From: Parvularcula oceani
GTDB lineage: Bacteria; Pseudomonadota; Alphaproteobacteria; Caulobacterales; Parvularculaceae
DNA: 64,000 bases
Assembly: GCF_000733125.1 (NCBI RefSeq)
Contig: NZ_JPHU01000005.1
Coordinates: forward strand, 62,001 to 126,000
Direction of reading: 5' to 3'
In this document: in pieces, positions 53,119 to 62,813 of the stretch
Layout of the letters: the number at the start of each line of letters is the position of its first letter
Position numbering within the stretch: position 1 is the first letter of the stretch
The notes under the pieces: model-generated
Told to the model about the DNA's origin: nothing
The model's database searches: none
The model's input: the letters and a program-made list of their open reading frames with translations, nothing else
Program-made: the position numbers and the translations under genes

Positions 53119-53739
53119 ATGGCAGTCACATCCTTCATCGACCCGCAAGGTCAACCGGGAAGCGGCCTCGCCGGGCGCTTTCTCGTTGCGATGCCGCAGC
53201 TGGACGGAGGGCCCTTCGCCCAATCGGTTGTCCTCATCTGCAGCCATGACGAAGAGCATGCCTTTGGCGTGATCGTGAACAAGCCGATCGGCGGGCTCTA
53301 TATGGCGGATATCGTCTCCGAGATGTCGATCACCCCTTCGCCCGCCGCCCTGACCCGGCCGGTCCATTTCGGCGGCCCGGTGGACATGCAGCGCGGGGCC
53401 CTGCTGCACTCGCTCGACTATCAGAGCGACGAGACGCTGCTGGTCGCCCCCGGCATCGGCCTCACCGCGACGCGCCCTGCCCTTCTGGCCGTGAACGAGG
53501 ATGAAGGGCCGCGCGATGCCGTCCTCTTCATGGGGCATGCCTCGTGGGATGCGGGCCAGCTCGATGACGAGATCAAGCAGAATTACTGGCTCGACGCCGA
53601 TGGCGACCCGTCGCTCATCTTCGGCGACAATCCGGACAGCACCTGGAACGCGGCGCTCGATTCGATCGGCGTGAGCGAGGCGCTCCTCTCCGCCTTCGAT
53701 GCGGGTCCGCGCGAAGGCGGCGCGCCGCTGCCGAACTAG
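53119..53739 (+). CDS. YqgE/AlgH family protein
   Basis: A 206-residue protein of the UPF0301 family: GRFLVAMPQLDGGPFAQSVVLICSHDEEHAFGVIVNKP at the N-terminus, HFGGPVDMQRGALLHS in the middle, and FMGHASWDAGQLDDEI with LIFGDNPDSTWNAAL near the end. The biochemical role is unsettled; AlgH was first linked to alginate regulation. It is divergent from the peroxiredoxin gene and convergent with the EAL gene. Confidence 0.92.
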   Translation: MAVTSFIDPQGQPGSGLAGRFLVAMPQLDGGPFAQSVVLICSHDEEHAFGVIVNKPIGGLYMADIVSEMSITPSPAALTRPVHFGGPVDMQRGALLHSLDYQSDETLLVAPGIGLTATRPALLAVNEDEGPRDAVLFMGHASWDAGQLDDEIKQNYWLDADGDPSLIFGDNPDSTWNAALDSIGVSEALLSAFDAGPREGGAPLPN

Positions 53740-53749
53740 GCCCCGCCGG

Positions 53750-54448
53750 TCACCCTGCCGCGGCGGGACGGCCGAAGAGGTAGCCCTGGCCGTAGGCGCA
53801 GCCGAGCGCGGCCAGGATTTCGGCTGTCTCCTCTCTTTCGATGCCCTCGGCGATGACCGGAATGCCCAGCGCATCGGCCGTCGACACGATGCCCGAAAAC
53901 ACGCTCCTGACGCGTTGATCCGCGTGCAGGCGTTCGACCAGCTCCGCATCGGTCTTGAGGAGGTCGAAGCGGAAGGCGCCGAGCCGCGCGAGATTGGAGT
54001 GGCCCGTGCCGAAATCGTCCAGCGCCAGGCGGCCGCCCGCTTCCCTGACCGCCTCTGCGGATGCGAGCGCCGCCTCGTAGGAGCCATGCAGCCGGTCCTC
54101 GGTCACCTCGATGACCAATGCGCCCGCCGACAGGCCGAAATCCTTCACCGTCGCAGCGACCGTCTCGGCCACGCGGCGATCCGGCAGGTCGGCGGCCGAC
54201 AGATTGACCGTCACGAAGAGCGGCGCGTCCCGCCCCGCATTCAGCTTCGCCAGCAGCGCGCCGGCTTCGCCGATCATCCACATGGCCAGATCGAGGCTCC
54301 GCCCGTTCTCGACCATCTGCGGCACGAAAGCGCCCGGCGGCTCGACATGGCCGGCCGGGGAGCGCTGCCTTGCGAGAGCTTCATAGCCCGCGATCCGGCG
54401 GTCCTGCAGCCGAACGATCGGCTGGAACCACGCCATGAGACGCGTCAT
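53750..54448 (-). CDS. EAL domain protein (predicted cyclic-di-GMP phosphodiesterase)
   Basis: A 232-residue protein consisting of an EAL domain only. The catalytic glutamate is Glu23 in YEALAR; other active-site motifs are VNLSAADL, EVTED, DDFGTGHSNL, KTDAEL (usually KID), EGIE and QGYLFGRP. The metal-binding residues look intact, so it may hydrolyse c-di-GMP. No sensory domain is attached. It lies 63 bases after the GNAT gene in the same direction. Confidence 0.9.
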   Translation of the reverse strand: MTRLMAWFQPIVRLQDRRIAGYEALARQRSPAGHVEPPGAFVPQMVENGRSLDLAMWMIGEAGALLAKLNAGRDAPLFVTVNLSAADLPDRRVAETVAATVKDFGLSAGALVIEVTEDRLHGSYEAALASAEAVREAGGRLALDDFGTGHSNLARLGAFRFDLLKTDAELVERLHADQRVRSVFSGIVSTADALGIPVIAEGIEREETAEILAALGCAYGQGYLFGRPAAAG

Positions 54449-54511
54449 GCTTGCCGCCTTCCATCCTGCCGGGCGCGAGGGTGGATGCCTCGCAAGAGGC
54501 GTGCAACCCGC

Positions 54512-55108
54512 TCAGGCCGCGGAGACCGGATCGGATCGCAAGCGGGCATAGAGCGCATGGTCGCGCCGCCGCCCGTCGATCTCGAGATAGGCCCGCGCCA
54601 GCCCCTCGCGCCGGAAGCCCGCCTTTTCCAGCACGCGGATGGAGGCGTCGTTCTCCGGCAGGCAGGACGCCTCGATGCGTTCGAGGGCGAGGCGGCCGAA
54701 GGCATAGGCGCAGGCGGCCCGCACGGCGGCGGTCGCGAAACCCTGCCCCGCCTCCTCCTGCGCGATCCAATAGCCGAGCGTGCCCGAGCGGGCCGAGCCG
54801 TAATAGACCGGTGCCAGGCGGCAGGTGCCGACGAAGCGGTCATCCTGCACGGTCCGGACATGCCAGGCAAAGCCGCTCCCCCGCTCGCGCTGGGCTTCGT
54901 AGAGGATCAGCCGGCGCGTGAAGGCGGCTTCGGTGAGGTGATCTGAGGGCCAGCGCGGCTGCCAGGGCTGGAGGTATTCGCGCCCCTCGCACATGGCGGC
55001 GTGCCAGGCCCTGTAATCCGAATGGTCAGGGGCCCGAAGATAGACAGGCTCCCAGACGAGGTCGGGACGCGGTGCCGGGGAGAACCGCCGCAACAGGCCG
55101 CCGATCAT
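54512..55108 (-). CDS. GNAT family N-acetyltransferase (RimJ/RimL type)
   Basis: A 198-residue acetyl-CoA-dependent acetyltransferase. GTLGYWIAQEEAGQGFATAAVRAACAYAF is the acetyl-CoA binding motif region, followed by LERIEASCLPENDASIRVLEKAGFRREG, typical of the RimJ-like group that acetylates protein N-termini or amines. The start overlaps the thrC stop as ATGA. Confidence 0.9.
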   Translation of the reverse strand: MIGGLLRRFSPAPRPDLVWEPVYLRAPDHSDYRAWHAAMCEGREYLQPWQPRWPSDHLTEAAFTRRLILYEAQRERGSGFAWHVRTVQDDRFVGTCRLAPVYYGSARSGTLGYWIAQEEAGQGFATAAVRAACAYAFGRLALERIEASCLPENDASIRVLEKAGFRREGLARAYLEIDGRRRDHALYARLRSDPVSAA

Positions 55109-56508
55109 GCTCCCGCCAGTCTCTGCACTGCCCGCTGGACGGCTTCGAGGCGGGGCGGGACGACCTCGAAGCGCTCCTCGGCGGCCATCAGCCCCTCCGC
55201 ATGGGGCGGCAGTGCCGGGATGCGGCCGGTGGCGGCCTCGACCGCGCCCGGAAACTTCGCCGGATGCGCGGTGGCGAGCGTGACGAGCGGCCCTTCGAGC
55301 CCCTCCGCCCGCGCCTTGTCGGCGGCGACGAGACCGACGGCCGTATGCGGATCGATCAGCATGGCCGTCTCCTCGAAGGCGCGGCGCATGCGATCGGCGA
55401 CCTCTTCGCTGCCGGCGCGGTAGGAGGAGAATTCTTCGGAAATGCGGGCGCGGACGGATTCGGGCAGGCCGAACGCCTCGCCCGCGCGCTGGGCGGTCAT
55501 CAGCCGCGTGACGAGTTCCGCGTCCCGTCCGGAGGCCTCGAAGAGGAGCCGCTCGAAATTGCTGGAGACCTGGATGTCCATGGAGGGCGAATGCGTCGCC
55601 TGCACGGCGCGCGGCTCGTGCCGTCCGGTCCGCAAGGCGCGGTCCAGGATGTCGTTGTCATTGGTCGCCACGATGAGGCGGCCGATCGGAGCGCCCATGC
55701 GCTTGGCGACATAGCCCGCGAAGACGTCGCCGAAATTCCCGGTCGGCACGCAATAGGACATGGGCCGGCCCGCCTGGCCGAGGGCGAGAGAGGATGTCAG
55801 ATAGTAGACCGACTGCGCGACGATCCGGGCCCAGTTGATGGAATTGACCGCCCCGAGCGATACCGCCGTCCGGAACGCCTCATCCGCGAACATGTCTTTG
55901 ACGAGGCCCTGGCAGTCGTCGAACGTGCCTTGAACCGCGAGGTTCTCCACCCCGGGCGCGCCGGTGGTCGTCATGAAGCGCCGCTGCACCTCCGAGATGC
56001 GCTCGTGAGGGTGCAGCACGCAGATCCGCACGCGCTCCCGTCCCGAAAGCGCCGCGATGGCCGCACCGCCCGTATCGCCCGATGTCGCCGCGGCCACGGT
56101 CATCGTCCGGTCCCGCTCGGCGAGGAGGCGGTCGAAGAGCGGCCCGAGGAGCTGCATCGCCACGTCCTTGAAGGCGAGGGTCGGGCCGTGGAAGAGCTCC
56201 AGCAGGAAATCGTCAGGACCCGTCTGGACGAGCGGCGCGACGGCCGGATGGCCGAACCCCTCATAGGCCTCGGCGGTCACCGCCCGGATATCGCTGCCGT
56301 GAAGGTCGTCGGCGAAGAGGGACAGGACCTCCGCGGCCACGCGCGCATAGGGCTTCCCGCGGAGCCCTTCCACCTGCGCTTCGCCGAGCCGGGGCCACTG
56401 CACGGGCAGGTAGAGGCCGCCATCCGCCGCGAGGCCGCGAAGCACAACCTCGCCGAAGCGGGAGGTTCCGGGCTCGAGCGAGCGGGTCGACAGGTAGTTC
56501 ATGCCCAT
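55105..56508 (-). CDS. thrC: Threonine synthase
   Basis: A 467-residue PLP enzyme that converts O-phosphohomoserine to threonine. Lys114 in HGPTLAFKDVAMQ binds PLP, and AAATSGDTGGAA holds the phosphate. The N-terminus MNYLSTR is standard; ATG 56508 and ATG 56502 are both possible. AGGACG before 56508 favours the longer form. The downstream GNAT and EAL genes are probably co-transcribed. Confidence 0.95.
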   Translation of the reverse strand: MGMNYLSTRSLEPGTSRFGEVVLRGLAADGGLYLPVQWPRLGEAQVEGLRGKPYARVAAEVLSLFADDLHGSDIRAVTAEAYEGFGHPAVAPLVQTGPDDFLLELFHGPTLAFKDVAMQLLGPLFDRLLAERDRTMTVAAATSGDTGGAAIAALSGRERVRICVLHPHERISEVQRRFMTTTGAPGVENLAVQGTFDDCQGLVKDMFADEAFRTAVSLGAVNSINWARIVAQSVYYLTSSLALGQAGRPMSYCVPTGNFGDVFAGYVAKRMGAPIGRLIVATNDNDILDRALRTGRHEPRAVQATHSPSMDIQVSSNFERLLFEASGRDAELVTRLMTAQRAGEAFGLPESVRARISEEFSSYRAGSEEVADRMRRAFEETAMLIDPHTAVGLVAADKARAEGLEGPLVTLATAHPAKFPGAVEAATGRIPALPPHAEGLMAAEERFEVVPPRLEAVQRAVQRLAGA

Positions 56509-56603
56509 GGGATCGTCCTGCGCCTTCGGGGAAGCGGTTCAGCCGCGGATATTGCCGGAGGTCACCCTCGCCGCTCCCGCCCGGCTGGGCAAGCATGCGC
56601 GGC

Positions 56604-57611
56604 TCAATCCTTCTTCTTCCCCCAGGTCCGGCCGAGCGTATCCGCGACGATGGCGCCGCGCCGCCCCATCGGTTCCGGCGGGCCCGTCGTCGTGTCCACG
56701 GCGGTCTGATGCTCGGCCTCGGCGTTGACCTTCGCGCCCGTGATGATGACCAGCGCCGTCACCCAGATCCAGATCTGCAGGACGACCACCGCACCCAGCG
56801 AGCCATAGGTCTTGTTGAAGTCCGCGAAACTCGCCGCGTACCAGGAGATGAGGGCCGAGGCGAGAAGCCAGAGGAGCCCCGCCAGCACGCTGCCCCACCC
56901 GACCCAGGCGAAGCGGGCTTGGGCCCTGTGGGGCCCGAATTTGTAGAGGAGCGAGGTGCCAAGCACCATGCCGCCGAACAGGATCGGCCAGCGCAGCAGA
57001 GACAGCGCGGTCCCCACCGCACCGGGCAGATAGAGCGCGTCGAGCAGCGGCGGGACGGCGACGACCAGCACCACGGTCAGAAAGCCGAAGAAGATGAAGG
57101 CGGCGGTGAAGGCGAAAGCCAGAAGGTTGATCCGCAGCAGGTTGCGCCGCTCCTTCTCCTGATAGGCGATGTTGAGCGCCTCGAAGAGCGCCTTGACCGA
57201 CCGGTTCGAGCCCCAGAAGGCAATGGCGAGGCTGGCGAGCGAGGCGACGCCGAGATTGGAGATCGGCGCGTCCGCGAGGCGGATCATTTCCCGGTAGAGG
57301 AATTCGGACGCCTCCTCGGGCAGGATGGTCGCCAGCTTGATCGCCTGCTCCGCCGCCTGCGTCGGATCGGCGATGAGGCCGTAGAGGGAGACGAAGAGCA
57401 CGATGGCTGGAAACAGCGCGAGCAGCGAGTAATAGGCCACGCCGGCCGCGACCAAGGCCGTGTGATCGTCGAGGAAACCGGCGCCGAAGCGGCGGAGGAC
57501 ATCGAACCATCCCTTGAGGGGAATATCCTGCGGCGCCTCGGCGTGGCGCCCGCGTCCCTGCGCGAGGTCCCCGTCGGTCGTGCCTGCGCGCGTCGTTCTG
57601 ATGGGCTCCAT
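56604..57611 (-). CDS. YihY/BrkB family inner-membrane protein
   Basis: A 335-residue protein with about six helices. Family signatures are HTALVAAGVAYYSLLALFPAI, WGSNRSVKALFEALNIAYQEKERR and LLALISWYAASFADFNKTYGSLGAVVVLQIWIW-like segments in the last helices. The function is uncertain: once misannotated as ribonuclease BN, it is now considered a transporter or exporter. The Pro/Arg-rich N-terminus (about 30 residues) and basic C-terminus are cytoplasmic. It starts 16 bases after the CPA1 antiporter gene. Confidence 0.88.
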   Translation of the reverse strand: MEPIRTTRAGTTDGDLAQGRGRHAEAPQDIPLKGWFDVLRRFGAGFLDDHTALVAAGVAYYSLLALFPAIVLFVSLYGLIADPTQAAEQAIKLATILPEEASEFLYREMIRLADAPISNLGVASLASLAIAFWGSNRSVKALFEALNIAYQEKERRNLLRINLLAFAFTAAFIFFGFLTVVLVVAVPPLLDALYLPGAVGTALSLLRWPILFGGMVLGTSLLYKFGPHRAQARFAWVGWGSVLAGLLWLLASALISWYAASFADFNKTYGSLGAVVVLQIWIWVTALVIITGAKVNAEAEHQTAVDTTTGPPEPMGRRGAIVADTLGRTWGKKKD

Positions 57612-57627
57612 GGTCAGGGAAACAGGA

Positions 57628-58929
57628 TCATGCGGTGCCCGGTTCCAGCGCCGCCCGCTCTCTTGCCTCCCCGATCACCATGCTCGCCGTCGCGCCGTGA
57701 ACCACGATCGAGATCAGCACCACCAGTGCCGCCACGCGCCACGCAACGCCGATGGCCGCGAATTCGGCATGGTTCTGGGCGTAGGAGAGATAGAAGATCG
57801 ATCCCATGCCCCTTATTCCGAAAAAGGCGATCGCGCCGCGCTCGATCGGGCGCAGCGGCTTGCCGATCATGGAGACCAGCCCGCTCACCGGCCGGATCAC
57901 GAAGATCACGAGGATCGCGAAGAGCCATTCGGTGACGCTGGCATCGGTCACGATGCCCGTGGCGAGGAGGCCGCCGAACCATAAAAGAAGGAGCGCCATG
58001 AGGAGCCCTTCCATCTGGTCCGCGAAGTGGTGCGGCTGCTTCTCGTACCCCTCCTTGCGGCGGCGGCGGGCATAGGAGCGGGAGGCGCGCGCCGAGACGA
58101 AGACGGCGAGGAAGCCATAGCCGCTCACCGCTTCGGTCAGGCCATAGGCGAGGAAGGTGCCGGCCATCACGGTCAGCCCCGCATTGCTCCCGTCCTGCTC
58201 CGCGTCCCCGAACGGGGAGTAGATGATGCGCGACAGCCCCCAGCCGACCAGAACGCCCGTCGCGACGCCCATTCCCACACGATAGACGAGATCGTAGCCG
58301 ATCCAGTGCCACAGATCGCCCGACGCGACGAAGGTGCCCCAGCTCGCTTCCACGCCGAGCGCGGCGAGGCCGAGCGCCAGATAGACGAAGGGAAAAGCGA
58401 GCCCGTCATTGAGCCCGGCCTCGGCCGTCAGGGCGACCTGCACCTCGTGCTCCTCCTCTTCGCCCGGCGCGCCGACCTGCACGGAGCGGGCGAGCACCGG
58501 GTCGGTCGGCGCCAGGACGGCGGCGAGGAGTACGGCGGTGGCGAGCGGAAGCGCCAGAAGCCCGCTCGCCAGGCCGATGATCCCCACGATCGTCAGCGGC
58601 ATGGCGATTCCGAGGAGGCGCCAGGTGGAGGCCCAGGATTTCACGCCCGTCGGCCTGTCGACCGCGAGGCCCGCGCCTGCGAGCGAGACGATGACGACCA
58701 GTTCGGACAGATGCTCGATCACGACCAGTTCGAGGCCGCCATGGCGCGGGTCGATGAAGGGAAGCGCGAAGGGCGACAGGGCCAGCAAGGCGCCCGCGAT
58801 GACGTAGATCGTCGGCACGCTCACGAAGCGGCTCTGCTGAAGGAGCGGCAGGAAGGTCAGCCCGAAGAAGGCTGTCCCGCCGGCGATGTAGAAGATGTCC
58901 TTGATGTCGAGCGTCAGAAAGTCGGGCAT
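57628..58929 (-). CDS. CPA1 (NhaP-type) cation/proton antiporter
   Basis: A 433-residue protein with 11-13 predicted helices of the Na+/H+ exchanger domain. The ion-binding stretch includes LLAAVLAPTDPVLARSVQV (the TDP of helix 5) and EAGLNDGLAFPFVYLAL (helix 6, ND), which are CPA1 hallmarks. AFFGIRGMGSIFYLSYAQN is the late conserved region. GGAGCAAG before ATG 58929 supports the start. It exports Na+ or K+ in exchange for protons. Confidence 0.92.
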   Translation of the reverse strand: MPDFLTLDIKDIFYIAGGTAFFGLTFLPLLQQSRFVSVPTIYVIAGALLALSPFALPFIDPRHGGLELVVIEHLSELVVIVSLAGAGLAVDRPTGVKSWASTWRLLGIAMPLTIVGIIGLASGLLALPLATAVLLAAVLAPTDPVLARSVQVGAPGEEEEHEVQVALTAEAGLNDGLAFPFVYLALGLAALGVEASWGTFVASGDLWHWIGYDLVYRVGMGVATGVLVGWGLSRIIYSPFGDAEQDGSNAGLTVMAGTFLAYGLTEAVSGYGFLAVFVSARASRSYARRRRKEGYEKQPHHFADQMEGLLMALLLLWFGGLLATGIVTDASVTEWLFAILVIFVIRPVSGLVSMIGKPLRPIERGAIAFFGIRGMGSIFYLSYAQNHAEFAAIGVAWRVAALVVLISIVVHGATASMVIGEARERAALEPGTA

Positions 58930-59081
58930 CTTGCTCCAGGCAGGCGTTGTTGGCCGACCCCATTTAGAGCGCATCGGGCAGAGGACGATGCGTGCGGCGA
59001 TCGGTCCGCCCGCTCTTGCCCGGTCCTTGCCTGCGTGGCGGTCGGTGGTGGGCCGCGGAGCCTTCGGCTAGGCATGTCCGC

Positions 59082-60632
59082 ATGCCCCTCTCCGTCGCCA
59101 TCCTCCTCGCTTCCCTCCTCCCGCTCTCCTCCGCCCTCGCGCAGGCGCCGTCGCTCGTCGCCAAGGGCGAGGCGGTCCAGCTTCACGTCGACGGCAAGCC
59201 CTTCCTGATCCGGGGCGGTGAACTGGGCAATTCGACCGCCTCCGACCTCGATGCGCTCGCCGCCCACTGGGAGACCTTCGAGGCGGTGGACATGAACACG
59301 GTCCTCGCACCGGTCTCCTGGGAGCTGATCGAACCCGAGGAGGGCGTGTTCGACTTCTCTTCCGTCGACGGCCTCCTCGAGCAGGCGCGCGCTGCGAAGA
59401 TGAAGCTCGTCCTCCTGTGGTTCGGCTCGTACAAGAATTCGATGTCGAGCTATGCGCCCTCATGGGTGAAGCGGGATCCGGACCGCTTCCCCCGCGCCGA
59501 GGCGGCGGACGGCACGCCGCAGGAGATCCTCTCGCCATACGCGCCGGCGAATTGGCAGGCCGACGCGGAAGCGTTCCGCGCGCTGATGGCGCATCTGCGG
59601 AACACCGACAATCGCGAGCGGACGGTCATCATGGTGCAGGTCGAGAACGAGCTCGGCATGCTGCCGGACGCGCGGGACCATTCGCCGGAGGCCGAAGCCG
59701 CCTTCGCAGCGCCGCCGCCCGCGGGCCTGCCTGGCGTCGAAGGTGGCAGCTGGCGCGCCGCAGTGGGCGAGACGCCCGAGGGCGAAGAGCTCTTCAGCGC
59801 CTGGGGCCTCGCCCGCTATGCCAACGCCGTCGCCGAGGCCGGCCTCGAAGCCTATGACCTTCCCCTCTTCGTCAATGCCGCCCTGAACCGGCCGGGCGCC
59901 GAACCGGGCGCCTATCCCTCCGGCGGCCCGCTCGAACATCTCTTCGGCATCTGGGAGGCGACGGCCCCGGCGATCGATTTCCTCGCGCCGGACATCTATT
60001 TCGAAAGCTTAGTCGAGCGCGTGGCGCCCTATGACTATGAGGGCAACGCCGTCTTCATACCGGAGGCCAACCGCGCGGGCCGCGAGGAGGCCGGGGCAGA
60101 CATGCTTTGGGCTGTCGGCGCTCTTGACGCCATCGGCTTCTCGCCCTTCTCGATCGAGGATATCGCGGAGGACCACTCGTTGGGAGAGGCCTATCGCCTC
60201 GTCGCCTCGCTCGAGGACCTAATCCTCGGGACGCAGGGCACCGACGCGCTGCATGGCCTCAAGCCGTCCGTCTCCTTCGGCGGCGACATCGACCTTACGC
60301 CGCAGACGGTGACGATAGGCGACTACGAGGTGACAGCGACCTTCAAGGACCCCTGGACGCCGCTCGAAGCGCAGACCCCCGCAGCGCACGGAGTGATGCT
60401 CATCGCCACGGGCCCCTCGGAATTCCTCGCCGCGGGGCGGGGGGCGACGCTGACCTTCGCGCGCGAAGAGGGACAAGCCGGGATCGAAGCGGCCGATTCC
60501 GGCCGGATGGAGGATGGCCGGTTCGTCGCCCTGCGCCGCATGAATGGTGACCAGACCCATCAGGGCCGCCATGTCCGGCTGCCGCCGGACGGGTTCACGC
60601 TGCAGCGCGTGCGCCTCTATTCGTATGATTGA
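59082..60632 (+). CDS. GH35 beta-galactosidase, exported
   Basis: A 516-residue glycoside hydrolase with a signal peptide (MPLSVAILLASLLPLSSALAQ). The GH35 TIM barrel has the acid/base Glu190 in MVQVENELG, and Glu328 in FIPEANR is the probable nucleophile. The C-terminal beta domain around residues 400-510 resembles the DUF5597 domain of a bacterial GH35 branch. It should cleave terminal beta-galactosides in the periplasm. It is divergent from the antiporter gene with 152 bases between them. Confidence 0.87.
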   Translation: MPLSVAILLASLLPLSSALAQAPSLVAKGEAVQLHVDGKPFLIRGGELGNSTASDLDALAAHWETFEAVDMNTVLAPVSWELIEPEEGVFDFSSVDGLLEQARAAKMKLVLLWFGSYKNSMSSYAPSWVKRDPDRFPRAEAADGTPQEILSPYAPANWQADAEAFRALMAHLRNTDNRERTVIMVQVENELGMLPDARDHSPEAEAAFAAPPPAGLPGVEGGSWRAAVGETPEGEELFSAWGLARYANAVAEAGLEAYDLPLFVNAALNRPGAEPGAYPSGGPLEHLFGIWEATAPAIDFLAPDIYFESLVERVAPYDYEGNAVFIPEANRAGREEAGADMLWAVGALDAIGFSPFSIEDIAEDHSLGEAYRLVASLEDLILGTQGTDALHGLKPSVSFGGDIDLTPQTVTIGDYEVTATFKDPWTPLEAQTPAAHGVMLIATGPSEFLAAGRGATLTFAREEGQAGIEAADSGRMEDGRFVALRRMNGDQTHQGRHVRLPPDGFTLQRVRLYSYD

Positions 60633-60723
60633 GCAGGGCGCCGGAAGGCCTTTCCGCGCTCTTGCCGAACGGCCGGACCTCCGCTAGAGGCCCGCGTTCG
60701 AGATTCTCCCGCGAGGCCTTCCC

Positions 60724-60942
60724 GTGAAGAAAGACATTCACCCCGACTATCACATGATCACCGTCACCATGACGGATGGCAGCACGTTCCAGACGCGTTC
60801 GACCTACGGGTCCGAAGGCGCGACGCTCAACCTCGACATCGACCCGGCCAGCCACCCGGCCTGGACCGGCGGTCCGCAGAAGCTGTCGGATCGCGGCCGC
60901 GTGTCGAAGTTCAAGAACAAGTTCGGCAATTTCGGCCTCTGA
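60724..60942 (+). CDS. rpmE: 50S ribosomal protein L31
   Basis: A 72-residue ribosomal protein starting [14 protein letters not shown]. It has the conserved [27 protein letters not shown] core and ends [10 protein letters not shown]. It has no zinc-binding cysteines, so it is the C-minus form. The start codon is GTG 60724. A strong terminator follows. Confidence 0.95.
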   Translation: MKKDIHPDYHMITVTMTDGSTFQTRSTYGSEGATLNLDIDPASHPAWTGGPQKLSDRGRVSKFKNKFGNFGL

Positions 60943-60968
60943 AGGCCGGACGCACTGCCGGAACGAGA

Positions 60969-60998
60969 AAAGGCGCGGGGGGCAGCCCCCGCGCCTTT
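60969..60998. terminator. Bidirectional intrinsic terminator after rpmE
   Basis: AAAGGCGCGGGG (60969-60980) pairs with CCCCGCGCCTTT (60987-60998). With the A and T ends it can serve rpmE and the convergent gene whose stop is at 61025. Confidence 0.9.
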
Positions 60999-61024
60999 CT
61001 TCTATGGCAGCCTGGCAGGCCGCA

Positions 61025-61342
61025 TCAGTAATTCGCGGGCGGATCGCTTGCCGGGAACGTCTCGTCGAGTTCCTCGTCGACCGAGTCCCAGTCGCTCCGG
61101 TCCCGGTCCCGCATGCTCGACTGGCCGGCGGGGCGGAACTCGCCATAGGTGCCGCGCCCGCCCGATCCGGCCGCGACGCCTCTCGCATAGGCCGGCGCTG
61201 CGCCGCGGCTGCGCGGCAGATAGCCATGGGCCTGCTCTTCCTGCCGCTGGCGCTCCCGATAGATGAGGGCCGCCGCGATACCGGCGCCGACGGCCAGGAC
61301 GCCCAGCGTCAGAACCGGCCATTCATTCCTGCTGTCGAACAT
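61025..61342 (-). CDS. Small membrane protein with a C-terminal FPASDPPA motif
   Basis: A 105-residue protein with one transmembrane helix (about 11-28), then an Arg/Gln-rich segment and a Gly/Ala/Arg linker. It ends in VDEELDETFPASDPPANY. This C-terminal DExLDExFPASDPPA motif is shared by many small bacterial proteins of unknown function. ATG 61342 is chosen over an upstream in-frame extension because the helix follows directly. Confidence 0.7.
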   Translation of the reverse strand: MFDSRNEWPVLTLGVLAVGAGIAAALIYRERQRQEEQAHGYLPRSRGAAPAYARGVAAGSGGRGTYGEFRPAGQSSMRDRDRSDWDSVDEELDETFPASDPPANY

Positions 61343-61434
61343 CAAGGTCGCTCCTCTCGTTATCCGAGGCACCAACACGTCCGCGGCATGATCGGTCCGA
61401 GACGTCTGCGCCCCCGCCTGCTAGCTGCCCTGTC

Positions 61435-62796
61435 GTGAGCTCTCTTCCCACACTCCGCTCCGCGTTCCGCATCGCCTGGCCAGCTAGCCTGGCGGCGATC
61501 GTCACGCCCCTGCTCGGCCTGATCGACACGGCCGTGCTGACGCGCGGCGGCTCGACGGCGGATCTCGCGGGCGTGGCGCTGGCGGGCGCGGTCTTCTCGC
61601 TTCTCTACTGGTCCTTCGGCTTCCTCCGCATGGGGCTGGCAGGCCTGACGGCGCAGGCCGAGGGCCGCGGCGACGAGGCGGGCAGCCGCGCGCATCTGGT
61701 CCAGGGCGTCGTCCTCGGCGGCATGATCGGCCTCGTCCTCTGCGTGTTGCGCACGCCGATCGCGGATCTCTCCGCCTATGCCATGACGGCGGGGAATGCC
61801 GCCTCGGCAGAGGCTGTCGAGGCCATGCGGTCCTATATCGAGATCCGGCTGTTCGCCGCGCCGCTCGCGCTGATGACCACCGCCGGTTTCGGCTGGCTGA
61901 CAGGCCAGGGCCGGACGGCGGCGATGATGGCGGTCAGCCTGTCCATCACCGCGCTCAATGCGGGCCTCGACATCCTCTTCGTTCTCGAATTCAGCATGGG
62001 CGTCGAAGGGATCGCCCTCGGCACGGCGCTCGCGGAGGGGACGGGTGCCCTTCTGCTCGCCCTGGGCATTCTTCGGGTGCTGCACCTACGCGGCGGCATC
62101 CGGCGGGACTGGATCTTGCGGCGGATGAACGAGAATCTGCGCGGGGTCGCCTCGCTCAACGCGGACATCTTCCTGCGCACGCTGATCCTGTCGGTCGTCT
62201 TCGCCTATTTCGTGCGCGCCGGTGGCCGCTTCGGCGATACCGTGCTCGCGGCCAACCAGGCTCTCATGCACATCGTGCTGGTCACCGGCCTGTTCCTCGA
62301 CGGTGCCGCCATCGCCGCGGAAACGCTGGTCGGGCAGGCCCTCGGCGCGCGGTCGGGCGCCAAAGACCGCTTCGCTGCGGCCGTGCGCGCGACGAGCATG
62401 CTGTCCGCGCTCGGCGCCTTCGCCATGTTCGCGCTCCTCCTCCTTTTCGGCGGTTTCGTGGTCGAAACGATCATCCCGGCGGCGGAGAACGAGGCCGTGC
62501 ACGAGGCGGCGATGCGCTATCTGCCCTGGGCCGTGGTCAGCCCGCTGGTGCTCGCCGCGTCCTTCCAGCTCGACGGAATCTATATCGGCGCCACGCGCGG
62601 CAGCGCCCTGCGCAACGGCATGATCCTGTCCGGGCTCGTCTTCGTTCTCGGCATGGTCGCCCTGCCCGGCCCCTTGGGCAATGACGGCCTGTGGATGGCC
62701 TTCGGGCTCTTCATGCTGGCGCGGGCCGTCACCCTCCTCGCCTTCTGGCCCGGTTTCGCGCCGCTCACGGCGCGGCGAGCGGACGCCTTAACCTGA
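61435..62796 (+). CDS. MATE family efflux transporter (DinF-like)
   Basis: A 453-residue exporter with 12 predicted helices in two homologous halves. Its start is IAWPASLAAIVTPLLGLIDTAVL, the typical MATE first helix, and FGWLTGQGRTAAMMAVSLSITALNAGLDILFV lies in the middle. The length and sequence fit the DinF branch, which exports drugs or other cations using Na+ or H+. The start is GTG 61435. It is followed 17 bases later by ccmC. Confidence 0.9.
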   Translation: MSSLPTLRSAFRIAWPASLAAIVTPLLGLIDTAVLTRGGSTADLAGVALAGAVFSLLYWSFGFLRMGLAGLTAQAEGRGDEAGSRAHLVQGVVLGGMIGLVLCVLRTPIADLSAYAMTAGNAASAEAVEAMRSYIEIRLFAAPLALMTTAGFGWLTGQGRTAAMMAVSLSITALNAGLDILFVLEFSMGVEGIALGTALAEGTGALLLALGILRVLHLRGGIRRDWILRRMNENLRGVASLNADIFLRTLILSVVFAYFVRAGGRFGDTVLAANQALMHIVLVTGLFLDGAAIAAETLVGQALGARSGAKDRFAAAVRATSMLSALGAFAMFALLLLFGGFVVETIIPAAENEAVHEAAMRYLPWAVVSPLVLAASFQLDGIYIGATRGSALRNGMILSGLVFVLGMVALPGPLGNDGLWMAFGLFMLARAVTLLAFWPGFAPLTARRADALT

Positions 62797-62813
62797 GGGC
62801 GGATTGCGCCTAG

